From assembly GCF_900186985.1 (NCBI RefSeq), contig NZ_LT906447.1, positions 682,001 through 746,000 of the forward strand: DNA of 64,000 nucleotides, in the 5' to 3' direction. Every line of letters starts with the position of its first letter. Positions within the stretch are counted from its first letter, which is position 1. The translations under genes and the position numbers were made by a program. Below, in pieces: positions 35,551-46,036 of the stretch. The notes below the pieces were generated by a model that saw nothing but the letters and a program-made list of their open reading frames with translations, ran no database searches and was not told where the DNA came from. Origin of the DNA: Staphylococcus piscifermentans. Lineage in GTDB: Bacteria; Bacillota; Bacilli; Staphylococcales; Staphylococcaceae.

Positions 35551-35670
35551 GGCTGCGCTAACTTAAAAATTAGCATAAGAAATTAAAAAATAATTAAAAA
35601 TAAAAAAATTGAATCTCTCAAAAATATGACGCATAATTAGATATAAGAAGTTGAGAAGGTGGGAATCAGA

Positions 35671-36561
35671 ATGTCAGCAAGCGATAATTTACAGAAAGCG
35701 CAACGTGGTGCCTATTTAAGTTTAGTTGTTTATATCATTTTATCAGCAGCTAAGTTTATTGTAGGATATACCTTCCATTCAGCAGCGGTTCGTGCAGATG
35801 CCTTAAATAATATGACAGATATTTTAGTTTCAATCGCGGTGATTGTCGGGTTGAAGATTTCCATTAAACCTGCAGATAAAAATCATCCATATGGTCATTT
35901 GAAATCCGAAAATATCGCTACATTGCTTGTCTCTTTCATCATTATGTTTGTAGGGGTACAAGTGGTTATGCAAAATTTCCCGCGCATATTTAGAAATGAC
36001 TATCATACACCTAACCCGATTACGATTGTAGTCAGCATAGTCAGCGGGATTATTATGTTAGCTGTTTTTTATTATAATTTCAGATTAGCTAAGCGTACAA
36101 ACAGTCGTTCTTTACATTCGTCATCATTAGATAATCTATCAGATAGTATTGTCAGTTTAGGTACAGGCGTCGGTTTGATTTTTACACAATTTGGATTTCC
36201 GATTGTCGATATCATTTTAGCCACAGTTCTAGGTTTATTGATTATTTACACAGGTTTCTCTATATTTAGAGAATCTATTTTTACGTTAAGTGATGGTTTT
36301 AATGAACGAGACTTAGAAATGTATCGTCAAGAAGTGTTGGAAGTGCCTGATGTAATTGATGTTAAGACCATCAAGGGCCGTTATCACGGAAGCAGTGTAT
36401 TTGTGGATGTCACGATCGTTGTACAGCCTGATATTACTTTAGATGAAGCGCACGAAATCTGTGATAGAGTTGAAACTTACATGCATGAGAGAGGGGTTTC
36501 TTCTGTTTATGTACATCCTGAACCTTATCATCCAGAAAGAAATCAAGAGTTAGAAAAATAA
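35671..36561 (+). CDS. CDF metal exporter, probably manganese (MntE/MneP-like)
   Basis: A 296-residue cation diffusion facilitator with six helices and a cytoplasmic C-terminal metal-binding domain (about 205-296, including VYVHPEPYHPE). The helix-2 site reads NNMTD (NxxxD) and the helix-5 site DNLSD (DxxxD), the pattern associated with Mn2+ exporters rather than the all-Asp/His Zn2+ type. The HPYGHLKSE loop is conserved. ATG 35671 lies 8 nt after AGAAGGTGG; the GTG at 35659 is inside that site. Shares a bidirectional terminator with the next gene. Confidence 0.82.
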   Translation: MSASDNLQKAQRGAYLSLVVYIILSAAKFIVGYTFHSAAVRADALNNMTDILVSIAVIVGLKISIKPADKNHPYGHLKSENIATLLVSFIIMFVGVQVVMQNFPRIFRNDYHTPNPITIVVSIVSGIIMLAVFYYNFRLAKRTNSRSLHSSSLDNLSDSIVSLGTGVGLIFTQFGFPIVDIILATVLGLLIIYTGFSIFRESIFTLSDGFNERDLEMYRQEVLEVPDVIDVKTIKGRYHGSSVFVDVTIVVQPDITLDEAHEICDRVETYMHERGVSSVYVHPEPYHPERNQELEK

Positions 36562-36585
36562 TTGGCGGCTTCTGAAATAAAAAAT

Positions 36586-36622
36586 AAAACCGCTTGAGAC
36601 GAAAATTGTCTCAAGCGGTTTT
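36586..36622. terminator. Bidirectional terminator
   Basis: Perfect arms aaaaccgcttgagac/gtctcaagcggtttt around gaaaatt. Confidence 0.88.
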
Positions 36623-36653
36623 GTGTCGTTAAGAGATATTATTTAAGATGGGA

Positions 36654-37022
36654 TTACCACCAGCCGTTTGCTTCTCGGAATTGAATAGCTTGGTCGATTG
36701 AACCGTAGCGATCTTCAGCATATTGAATCATGCCTTTAGTTTGTTCTTCAACAGAACCTGTTCCCCAAGCTTCTTTCGTTTGACCTAGACCTTGATAACC
36801 TAATTCATTTACAGCATTCGGATTGCCGCCTGATTCAGGCATCACAATATTTTCCCACATTGCTTCAGTACCGCCTGCAGCGATAAAACGGTCATGTACA
36901 GATTGTGTACTTGATTGTTCAGCTGCGTGTGCTGTGTTTGTGTTCGTATCTGCTTGGATTCCTGCACTTGCTGCTGTAGCGATTGAAAAAGCAGCAAATG
37001 ATGACAACAATAATTTTTTCAT
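36654..37022 (-). CDS. Short SceD/IsaA-like transglycosylase-domain protein
   Basis: A 122-residue secreted protein. The signal peptide is about 1-33 (ending AHAA), followed by a short linker and a C-terminal domain (about 53-122) reading NIVMPESGGNPNAVNELGY, QGLGQTKEAWG and ending in REANGWW, nearly identical in pattern to the C-terminal domain of staphylococcal IsaA/SceD. The E in MPESGG is the presumed catalytic acid. It lacks the longer N-terminal region of IsaA/SceD (over 200 aa). A WalR-like site upstream suggests cell-wall stress control. Confidence 0.8.
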   Translation of the reverse strand: MKKLLLSSFAAFSIATAASAGIQADTNTNTAHAAEQSSTQSVHDRFIAAGGTEAMWENIVMPESGGNPNAVNELGYQGLGQTKEAWGTGSVEEQTKGMIQYAEDRYGSIDQAIQFREANGWW

Positions 37023-37109
37023 AATAAAAAATATCCTCCTGAATTGAATTTATCTCTGTTTCGTTCGTAATTCACAAAAACTACTATAACATCTGAAATT
37101 GTAGTTTAG

Positions 37110-37126
37110 GTTACACCATTTTCACA
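37110..37126 (-). promoter_or_regulatory. WalR-like box upstream of the SceD-like gene
   Basis: On the minus strand TGTGAAAATGGTGTAAC fits the WalR consensus TGTWAH-N5-TGTWAH with one mismatch. It lies just upstream of a possible -10 TATAGT (37083-37088), about 90 bp before the ATG. WalR is known to activate staphylococcal isaA and sceD. Confidence 0.45.
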
Positions 37127-37307
37127 AAATACTTACGAAAAATTTTAAATGTAACACTTACATGACAAAAAATTTCAAAACCGGAAATTTTTGTCTTTTT
37201 TTAATCTATCTGCAAAAAAATAAGACAGTTGTGTGAAAAGTTATACTATTGTATACAAAAGTGCTATATTTTTAGTGAAAGATTTTTTATAGAAAGGGAT
37301 GTTGAGT

Positions 37308-37994
37308 ATGCCAACATTAATATTATGCCGACACGGACAAAGTGTCTGGAATGCAGAAAACTTATTTACAGGATGGACTGATGTAGATTTATCAAAACAA
37401 GGTGTGGAAGAAGCAACAACTTCAGGAGATCGTTTGAAGCAAGAAGGTATTGAAATTGATGTTGCTTTCACTTCAGTTCTGCAACGTGCAATTAAAACAA
37501 CTTACTATTTATTAGAAAGATCAGATCAACTCTTTGTTCCAGTTACTAAAACTTGGCGTTTGAATGAACGACATTATGGCGGTTTGCAAGGATTGAATAA
37601 AGATGCTGCACGTGAAGAATTCGGTGAAGATCAAGTACACATTTGGAGACGTTCATATGATATTGCCCCTCCAGAAGCAACTGCAGAACAACGTGAATTA
37701 GACTTAGCGGATCGTAAATATCAAGGACTAGACCATCGTGTCATACCTACTTCAGAAAGTTTGAAAGACACATTGGGTCGTGTAATCCCTTATTGGAACG
37801 ACGCAATTGCACCAGAATTATTGCAAGATAAAACTGTATTGGTATCTGCACACGGTAATTCATTACGTGCACTGATCAAACACATTGAAGGTGTTTCTGA
37901 TGAAGATATTGTAGGTTATGAAATTAAAACCGGCTCACCGTTAATCTACGAATTAGATGATAATTTAGGATTTATCTCTAAACATTATCTATAA
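37308..37994 (+). CDS. gpmA: 2,3-bisphosphoglycerate-dependent phosphoglycerate mutase
   Basis: A 228-residue glycolytic enzyme that interconverts 3- and 2-phosphoglycerate. The phosphohistidine motif LCRHGQSVWNAENLFTGW has catalytic H9; the second His is in LVSAHGNSLRALIKH, and the TSVLQRAIKTT and LNERHYGGLQG blocks are intact. Length equals S. aureus GpmA (228). ATG 37308 follows AAAGGG by 9 nt. Monocistronic with a strong terminator. In S. aureus gpmA likewise lies close to tcyABC. Confidence 0.95.
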   Translation: MPTLILCRHGQSVWNAENLFTGWTDVDLSKQGVEEATTSGDRLKQEGIEIDVAFTSVLQRAIKTTYYLLERSDQLFVPVTKTWRLNERHYGGLQGLNKDAAREEFGEDQVHIWRRSYDIAPPEATAEQRELDLADRKYQGLDHRVIPTSESLKDTLGRVIPYWNDAIAPELLQDKTVLVSAHGNSLRALIKHIEGVSDEDIVGYEIKTGSPLIYELDDNLGFISKHYL

Positions 37995-38262
37995 GTAAAT
38001 ATATATAAAATAAAAGGATTCCGAATCGCATGATTCGGAATCCTTTTTTTGCAAATGACCAGGATAGAGTTTTTAAAATTTACGTTATAAATAATACTTT
38101 AGGGAATATTTTTAAATATGAAATACTGTACAATCCGCATGCAGAGAGTAACTCTTAACTAGGGAATAATCTGGAAAAAGATTATTTTTACAGTTTGAGA
38201 GAAACGGATTAGAGATTAATGTTTAAGTGTTTAAAGGATCATTTGCAAAATAAAAATCTATA
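37995..38262. other. Intergenic between gpmA and the 37-aa gene
   Basis: Contains the gpmA terminator, then AT-rich sequence. A hairpin aataatc/gattatt followed by ttt (about 38164-38189) and agagagtaactct-type pairing (about 38141) could mark a small RNA end, but no promoter is clear. Confidence 0.35.
38012..38050 (+). terminator. Terminator of gpmA
   Basis: Perfect 16-bp stem aaaaggattccgaatc/gattcggaatcctttt with a 4-nt loop, then T run. Confidence 0.92.
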
Positions 38263-38376
38263 TTATTGGGCTTTTTTATTACGTTTATGCGTCTTAATAA
38301 TTTTCAAGGCACGTTTACGTGTCTTGATATTAGGACTATGCAAATTACGACGCGCTGTTGCTAAATCTTGTTTCAT
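38263..38376 (-). CDS. 37-aa basic protein under a Zur box
   Basis: A 37-codon gene beginning MKQDLATARRNLHSPNIKTR and continuing with a Lys/Arg-rich helix (KRALKIIKTHKRNKK) to AQ. A textbook AGGAGG ribosome site lies upstream. A promoter TTTACA-17 bp-CATAAT is placed correctly, and a 23-bp Zur-type palindrome overlaps its -35 box. It has no Cys and two His, so it is not an obvious metal binder. I recall small Firmicutes proteins of this kind being annotated as putative metal homeostasis proteins; no mechanism is known to me. Confidence 0.75.
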   Translation of the reverse strand: MKQDLATARRNLHSPNIKTRKRALKIIKTHKRNKKAQ

Positions 38377-38407
38377 AGTATATTCGCCTCCTAATTGAAC
38401 TGACTCT

Positions 38408-38455
38408 ATTATGCATTATTTTTGCAGTAATGTAAATAGTAATGATTACGATTTA
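38408..38455 (-). promoter_or_regulatory. Zur box and promoter of the 37-aa gene
   Basis: The palindrome at 38433-38455 has arms TAAATAGTAAT and ATTACGATTTA about a central G, matching the Bacillus/Staphylococcus Zur box (AAATCGTAAT-N-ATTACGATTT) with one deviation. It overlaps the minus-strand -35 TTTACA (38431-38436); the -10 CATAAT is 38408-38413 with a 17-bp spacer. This placement predicts zinc-dependent repression. Confidence 0.75.
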
Positions 38456-38541
38456 AAAAATAAACTTTAGGTTATCGGTGAGTTGAAACCATACGTGCAT
38501 ATAATAAGGAGATTTTGGGAATAACCTAAATGATTTAAATA

Positions 38542-38584
38542 TTGACGGATAGGGGCATAAAGCTTAAAATTAATGTTATTCCGA
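38542..38584 (+). promoter_or_regulatory. tcyA promoter with CymR-like site
   Basis: TTGACG (38542-38547), 17-bp spacer, TAAAAT (38565-38570). Directly after the -10, gttattccgat reads ATCGGAATAAC on the other strand, like the conserved ATnGGAATT end of CymR sites. A second gggaataac lies upstream at 38517. CymR control of tcyABC is known in S. aureus; the site call is inference. Confidence 0.5.
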
Positions 38585-38614
38585 TGAGAATGATAAGGAT
38601 AAAGGAGAAAAGCT

Positions 38615-39400
38615 ATGAAGAGAATATTATTAACTGTTTTAACAATCGTGTTAACTGTAGCTTTAGCTGCATGCGGCAACGGTTCAAGTGATAACAAATC
38701 ATCTAAGTCTAAAGATGATAAAACTTTAGTGGTAGGAACAGAAGGGACTTATGCACCTTTTACATACCATGACAAAAAAGGAAACTTAACAGGTTACGAC
38801 ATCGATGTAACTAAAGCAGTAGCGAAAGAAATGGGTTACAAAGTTAAATTCAAAGAAACACAATGGGATTCTATGTTTGCAGGATTGGATTCAGGTCGTT
38901 TCGATATGATTGCCAACCAAGTCGGTATTAATAAAGATAGAGAAGCGAAATATAAATTCTCTAAACCTTACACTTATTCAAGCGGTGTATTAGTAGTGAA
39001 TAAAGATAATAAAAATATCAAGTCATTTGATGACGTTAAAGGTAAGAAAATGGCACAAACATTTACTTCTAACTATGGTGAACTTGCAAAATCTAAAGGT
39101 GCCGAGTTAGTTAAAGTAGACGGTTTCAACCAAGCAATGGATTTATTACAATCTCACCGTGTTGAAGGTACTTTCAATGACAGCTTGTCTTACTTAGATT
39201 ACAAAAAGCAAAAACCTGATGCTAAAATCAAAGAAATCAAAGGTAATGCAGAAAAAAGTAAAACTGCTTTCACTTTCACTAAAAAAGAAGACGATGCAAC
39301 AATCAAAAAAGTCAATAAAGCTTTAGATAAACTAGAAAAAGATGGCGAGTTAGCTAAAATCGGTAAGAAATGGTTTGGTCAAGATGTTTCTAAACCTTAA
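38615..39400 (+). CDS. tcyA: Cystine ABC transporter substrate-binding lipoprotein TcyA
   Basis: A 261-residue family-3 solute-binding lipoprotein. Lipobox LAAC with lipidated C20, a Ser/Lys-rich linker, then an amino-acid-binding domain beginning VVGTEGTYAPFTYHDKKGNL with the signature GYDIDVTKAVAKEMG. Ribosome site AAGGAGAA. First of three genes (binding protein, permease, ATPase) in the order and position of S. aureus tcyABC, which imports cystine. Specificity is assigned by synteny and homology. Confidence 0.88.
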   Translation: MKRILLTVLTIVLTVALAACGNGSSDNKSSKSKDDKTLVVGTEGTYAPFTYHDKKGNLTGYDIDVTKAVAKEMGYKVKFKETQWDSMFAGLDSGRFDMIANQVGINKDREAKYKFSKPYTYSSGVLVVNKDNKNIKSFDDVKGKKMAQTFTSNYGELAKSKGAELVKVDGFNQAMDLLQSHRVEGTFNDSLSYLDYKKQKPDAKIKEIKGNAEKSKTAFTFTKKEDDATIKKVNKALDKLEKDGELAKIGKKWFGQDVSKP

Positions 39401-40118
39401 TGCTATTGTTTTGAATGAACAGCAGGCTCATGCACTAGATGCAGCACGACAAGCTTTCTTGCCGATGTTGGGCGGTTTAGTTAAATATTCCATTCCAATT
39501 ACGTTAGCGACATTTGTATTAGGATTAATTATTGCATTATTTACAGCTTTGATGCGTATCAGTACAAGTAAAATTTTACGTGGTATTGCCAGAGTTTATG
39601 TATCGATTATTCGTGGGACACCGATGATTGTACAATTATTCATTATTTTCTATGGTTTGCCGGAACTAGGCAGATTATTGACGAACAATCCTGATACACA
39701 ATGGACCTTACCATCAGTAGTAGCGGCAATTATCGGGTTATCTCTGAATGTCGGTGCCTATGCTTCAGAAATTATCCGTGGTGGTATTCTGTCAATTCCG
39801 AAAGGACAAACTGAAGCGGCCTATTCAATCGGCATGAATTATCGTCAAACAATTCAACGCATTATTTTGCCGCAAGCAATCAGAGTCTCTGTACCTGCGC
39901 TCGGCAACACCTTCCTCAGCTTACTGAAAGATACTTCCTTGCTCGGATTTATCTTAGTAGCTGAGATGTTCAGAAAGGCACAAGAAGTAGCCTCGACAAC
40001 GTACGAATATTTAACGATTTATATACTTGTGGCGTTGTTATACTGGGTTGTTTGCTTTATCATTTCAGTGATTCAATCCTTCTATGAATCTTACTTAGAA
40101 AGAGGTTATCGTTCATGA
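39384..40118 (+). CDS. tcyB: Cystine ABC transporter permease TcyB
   Basis: A 244-residue HisM-type amino acid permease with about five helices and the EAA loop [20 protein letters not shown] followed by [16 protein letters not shown]. The start overlaps the end of tcyA by 17 nt (ATG 39384; a TTG at 39375 is also in frame), so translation is coupled and no strong ribosome site is needed. Its stop overlaps tcyC by 4 nt. Confidence 0.88.
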   Translation: MFLNLNAIVLNEQQAHALDAARQAFLPMLGGLVKYSIPITLATFVLGLIIALFTALMRISTSKILRGIARVYVSIIRGTPMIVQLFIIFYGLPELGRLLTNNPDTQWTLPSVVAAIIGLSLNVGAYASEIIRGGILSIPKGQTEAAYSIGMNYRQTIQRIILPQAIRVSVPALGNTFLSLLKDTSLLGFILVAEMFRKAQEVASTTYEYLTIYILVALLYWVVCFIISVIQSFYESYLERGYRS

Positions 40119-40852
40119 TTGAATTGAAAAATATTAAAAAATCTTTCGGTGATAAAGAAGTCATTAAAGGTGTCGACTTGAATGTTAACGAAGGCGAAGT
40201 GGTTACTTTAATCGGACGTTCTGGTTCAGGTAAAACAACTTTACTGCGAATGATGAATGCCTTAGAAATACCTACAGAGGGACAAGTCTTTGTAAACGGT
40301 GAAACTTATACAGAGAATGATAAGAAATCACAAATCCGCGTTCGTAAACAATCTGGGATGGTATTCCAAAATTATAATCTTTTTCCACACAAGACCGCTA
40401 TTGAGAATGTGATGGAAGGTCTTATCGTAGTGAAAAAGATGAATAAGCAGGAAGCAAGAAAGCGCGCTGAAACCTTACTAGAAAAAGTTGGGTTAACGCA
40501 AGTGAAAGATCAACATCCGAACGCATTATCCGGCGGTCAGCAACAACGTGTAGCTATCGCTAGAGCTTTAGCTATGAATCCTAAAGTAATGTTGTTCGAC
40601 GAACCGACTTCAGCACTTGATCCAGAATTGGTGAATGAAGTTTTACGTGTTATCAAAGAACTTGCGCAAGAAGGGATGACAATGGTCATCGTTACACATG
40701 AAATGCGCTTTGCTAAAGAAGTTTCAGACAAGACTGTTTTCATTCATGAAGGTGTGATTGGAGAAGAAGGGAAACCTTCTGAAATCTTTAATCACCCGCA
40801 AACTAAAGACTTGCAACGCTTTTTAAATGTGATTCAAGAACAAGAAATTTAA
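40115..40852 (+). CDS. tcyC: Cystine ABC transporter ATPase TcyC
   Basis: A 245-residue polar amino acid uptake ATPase. Walker [10 protein letters not shown] (about 33-41), Q-loop [10 protein letters not shown], signature LSGGQQQR and Walker [14 protein letters not shown] are all intact. Last gene of tcyABC, coupled to tcyB by an ATGA overlap and followed by a terminator. Confidence 0.9.
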   Translation: MIELKNIKKSFGDKEVIKGVDLNVNEGEVVTLIGRSGSGKTTLLRMMNALEIPTEGQVFVNGETYTENDKKSQIRVRKQSGMVFQNYNLFPHKTAIENVMEGLIVVKKMNKQEARKRAETLLEKVGLTQVKDQHPNALSGGQQQRVAIARALAMNPKVMLFDEPTSALDPELVNEVLRVIKELAQEGMTMVIVTHEMRFAKEVSDKTVFIHEGVIGEEGKPSEIFNHPQTKDLQRFLNVIQEQEI

Positions 40853-40857
40853 ACCTT

Positions 40858-40900
40858 CAACTCTCGGTTTGCTTTTAAGCAGATCGGGAGTTTTATTTTT
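40858..40900 (+). terminator. Terminator of tcyABC
   Basis: Arms aactctcg/tcgggagtt with inner gctt/aagc, then T-rich tail. Confidence 0.75.
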
Positions 40901-41060
40901 CATTAAATTCAGCATAGCGCTCTGCCAGAATACAGTGTATGATATGATTTGAGAGAATTGAATGAAAAGAAAGCAACACATGACTAGAAATAGTTAAGAA
41001 TGAATCAGGGAAATATCGATTCAAACGGATAGAAATAATAAGAATCGAGGCGTTTATTGA

Positions 41061-41660
41061 ATGAAGAAATTAGTATTATTTATCAGCATCGCTGTTATAG
41101 CAGCAGTATTACAAGGCTGTTCACAAAAAGATACAGATTTAACCAGTAAAAATGATAAAGTTAAAGTCGTAGAATTTGCGGATTATAAATGTCCTTATTG
41201 TAAAAAGGTAGAAGACAATGTCATGCCTAAATTACAAAAAGACTATATTGATAAAGGTAAAGTAGACTATCAATTAGTCAATGTGGCTTTCTTAGGCAAG
41301 GATTCTATAATCGGTTCTCGTGCAGGTCACGCAGTCAAAAATATAGGACCTCAACAATATTTGACGTTCCAAAAGAAAATTTTTGCGGCACAGCCTGATA
41401 CAGAAGATCATAAAAAATCTTGGATTAATGAAAAATTATTAGACAAACTCATCGATGAATTAAACCTCTCTGATCAACAAAAAGCAGATATTAAAAAGGA
41501 TTATAAAACTAAAGACAGTCAATCATGGAAAGATGCTGAAAAAGATAAAAAAATGGCTAAGAAGAAAAATATTGATACTGTCCCTGTAGTATTCGTGGAT
41601 GGTACTAAATTAGATGACCCATATCATTTCAAAGAGTATAACGATTTACTCAAAAAATAA
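41061..41660 (+). CDS. dsbA: DsbA-type thiol-disulfide oxidoreductase lipoprotein
   Basis: A 199-residue membrane-anchored oxidant of extracytoplasmic thiols. The lipobox LQGC (C20) is followed by a thioredoxin fold with active site C44-P-Y-C47 in FADYKCPYCKKVEDNVMPKL, the helical insert, and cis-Pro loop TVPVVFVDG near 178. It aligns throughout with S. aureus DsbA (LGKDSI, KDYKTKDSKSW-type blocks). S. aureus DsbA works without a DsbB, and none is seen here. Ribosome site is weak (atcgaggcg). Own terminator. Confidence 0.9.
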   Translation: MKKLVLFISIAVIAAVLQGCSQKDTDLTSKNDKVKVVEFADYKCPYCKKVEDNVMPKLQKDYIDKGKVDYQLVNVAFLGKDSIIGSRAGHAVKNIGPQQYLTFQKKIFAAQPDTEDHKKSWINEKLLDKLIDELNLSDQQKADIKKDYKTKDSQSWKDAEKDKKMAKKKNIDTVPVVFVDGTKLDDPYHFKEYNDLLKK

Positions 41661-41689
41661 AATATTCTTTAAAACTGGAACCGCCAACA

Positions 41690-41750
41690 AGCTGGGCTGG
41701 GACGACGAAATAATTTTAATTTATTATTCTGTCCCAAGCTCAGCTTTTTT
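41690..41750 (+). terminator. Terminator of dsbA
   Basis: Long imperfect stem gctgggctgggac/gtcccaagctcagc with an AT-rich extension, followed by six T. Confidence 0.82.
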
Positions 41751-41809
41751 CATGAGCGTTAAAACCGCTAAAAGAGTGAATGGCAACACGCGACCTAGAG
41801 AAAACGCGC

Positions 41810-41870
41810 TTGTATTACGGATAGTGAAGTGCTAAAATACAAAGATATAAAACGTAACGATTACGATTTA
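41810..41870 (+). promoter_or_regulatory. Promoter and Zur box of the flavoprotein-FeoB-like-COG0523 operon
   Basis: TTGTAT (41810-41815), 17-bp spacer, TAAAAT (41833-41838). A Zur-type palindrome covers 41848-41870 (arms TAAAACGTAAC and ATTACGATTTA, central G), at the expected start of transcription. Four of 23 positions depart from a perfect Zur box. The downstream COG0523 gene is of a class often under Zur control, which supports the call. Confidence 0.72.
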
Positions 41871-41902
41871 TTACCCGCATTCAAATGTGTATTTCACAGT
41901 GA

Positions 41903-44376
<2,474 letters not shown>

Positions 44377-44400
44377 TACCATAAAAGAGAGGAAATCAAT

Positions 44401-45318
44401 ATGGACATCATTATACTCGGAGGCTTTTTAGGCGGCGGAAAAACAACGACTTTGAACCATCTCATTGAACAAGCGCTAAAACATCATTTGCAGCCCGCAG
44501 TCATCATGAACGACTTCGGCAAAGCCAGCGTCGACAGCCATCTCATAGACCAAACCGTCCCTATGGATGAAATCATAGAAGGTTGCATATGCTGCGCCAT
44601 GAAAGCCGACGTTTCACAGCAATTACATCAGATTTACCTTGATTACCAGCCAGACGTCGTATTTGTAGAATGCAGCGGTATAGCCGAACCGCAGTCCGTC
44701 ATCGATGCCTGCTTGACTCCAGCTTTGACACCGATATCTACTATCAGCACAGTCATCGGCGTCATTGATGCATCACTTTACGCCAGATTGGATACGTACC
44801 CAGGTGATATGCAGAAACTCTATTACGAGCAACTCGCACACTGTTCACACCTGTTCATCAATAAAGTCGACAAGTGCGAAGCCGAAGCTGTTACCACAAT
44901 CTACAGCGACCTGACCGTGCTCAATCCACAGGCAGAGATCACAGTTGGCAGTTACGGCCGTCTGGAAAGTGATTTATTTACTGAAAAGAAAACTTTGGAG
45001 AGCAGAAGGTCGAAAGAAAGCAGTTCTGCTGCTTGTGCAGTACATGAGCATCGGCATCATGAAGGTATCGGTCATCGTTATTTTGAATTTGAACAAGCGA
45101 TATCTTTAGAGCAATTGGTGAAATGGTTAGAAGCCTTGCCGCAATCTATTTACCGCGTTAAAGGATTTATGCAATTTACAGAGCATCCAGAAACACAGTT
45201 AGTCCAATATACGGCAGGTCAACTAGAAATATCACCTATTGAATTGACATCTAAGGTGCCTTGTTATTTAGTGGTCATCGGCAGTGCGTTAGAACATCTT
45301 GAGTCGCCTGTCGCTTAA
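44401..45318 (+). CDS. COG0523 (CobW/ZagA-like) GTPase metallochaperone
   Basis: A 305-residue G3E GTPase. Walker A GGFLGGGKTTTLNHL (about 7-21), metal motif C62-I-C64-C65 (CxCC), Walker B/switch FVECSGIAEP, and guanine motif NKVD are intact. A His-rich stretch HEHRHH (215-220) precedes the C-terminal CobW_C domain. Family members such as B. subtilis ZagA/YciC deliver zinc to client proteins under zinc limitation and are Zur-regulated. Here it is the third gene behind a Zur box, 24 bp after the FeoB-like gene, with ribosome site AGAGAGG. Confidence 0.88.
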   Translation: MDIIILGGFLGGGKTTTLNHLIEQALKHHLQPAVIMNDFGKASVDSHLIDQTVPMDEIIEGCICCAMKADVSQQLHQIYLDYQPDVVFVECSGIAEPQSVIDACLTPALTPISTISTVIGVIDASLYARLDTYPGDMQKLYYEQLAHCSHLFINKVDKCEAEAVTTIYSDLTVLNPQAEITVGSYGRLESDLFTEKKTLESRRSKESSSAACAVHEHRHHEGIGHRYFEFEQAISLEQLVKWLEALPQSIYRVKGFMQFTEHPETQLVQYTAGQLEISPIELTSKVPCYLVVIGSALEHLESPVA

Positions 45319-45391
45319 ACCATTTAAAGTTGAGAGAAGCGGGTAATAATAAATGAGCGTTGTAAACAAATAAAAAGATGGAGGTTTTTTT

Positions 45392-45907
45392 ATGACCCAA
45401 TTTACTTTTGATCCAGCTCATTCATCTATCGAATTCCAAGTTAAACACTTAATGGTGTCTAAAGTGAAAGGCAGCTTTACTCAATTCAATGTTGAATTAT
45501 CAGGTGACTTAGATGACTTAAGCTCATTGAAAGGTTCAGCATCCATTGATGTTAAATCAATCGATACAAATCAAGCAGATCGTGACAACCACCTACGTAC
45601 AAGCGATTTCTTTGACGCAGATAACTATCCTGAAGTTAAATTCGAAATTAAAGATGTTACAAAGGATAAAGTAACAGGTGACTTAACAATTAAAGGTGTG
45701 ACAAACGAAGAAACATTTGACCTTGATTTCGAAGGTGTCAGCAAAAACCCATTAAATGATACTAACGTAGCAGGTTTCACAGTATCTGGTAAAGTAGACC
45801 GTGAAAAGTACGGTATGTCATTTAATCAAACATTAGAAACAGGCGGTGTTTTAATCGGGAACGATGTAAAATTTGAAGCCGCACTAGAATTTGAAGTTAA
45901 AAACTAA
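45392..45907 (+). CDS. YceI-like protein
   Basis: A 171-residue lipocalin-like beta-barrel protein of the YceI family. Blocks are FDPAHSSIEFQVKHLMVSKV at the N-terminus, then SFTQFN and RTSDFFDADNYPEVKFE; the family binds polyisoprenoids. No signal peptide, so it is cytoplasmic. Ribosome site GATGGAGG. It follows the Zur operon by 73 bp without a clear terminator, so read-through from that operon is possible. Confidence 0.85.
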   Translation: MTQFTFDPAHSSIEFQVKHLMVSKVKGSFTQFNVELSGDLDDLSSLKGSASIDVKSIDTNQADRDNHLRTSDFFDADNYPEVKFEIKDVTKDKVTGDLTIKGVTNEETFDLDFEGVSKNPLNDTNVAGFTVSGKVDREKYGMSFNQTLETGGVLIGNDVKFEAALEFEVKN

Positions 45908-45917
45908 TTTATATATA

Positions 45918-45958
45918 GGCTGTGGTGCAGTATAATACGCTGTACTACAGTCTTTTTG
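45918..45958 (+). terminator. Terminator of the YceI-like gene
   Basis: Arms ggctgtggtgcag/ctgtactacagtc with G-T pairs, followed by ttttt. Confidence 0.75.
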
Positions 45959-46036
45959 TTGGCAATTAAAGTCCGGAGTATATCATAATGGGTATATAAC
46001 TTTTCAATGCATTCTTTTAAAAGGAAGTGGAAATTC

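Noticed and set aside
38095..38175. NreC-like sites (tagggaat twice) after gpmA
   Set aside because: Only GGGAAT half-sites without the CCC partner, and no nitrate gene nearby.
39375..39383. TTG start for tcyB
   Set aside because: Three codons upstream of an ATG, no ribosome site for either; the ATG is the simpler choice though not proven.
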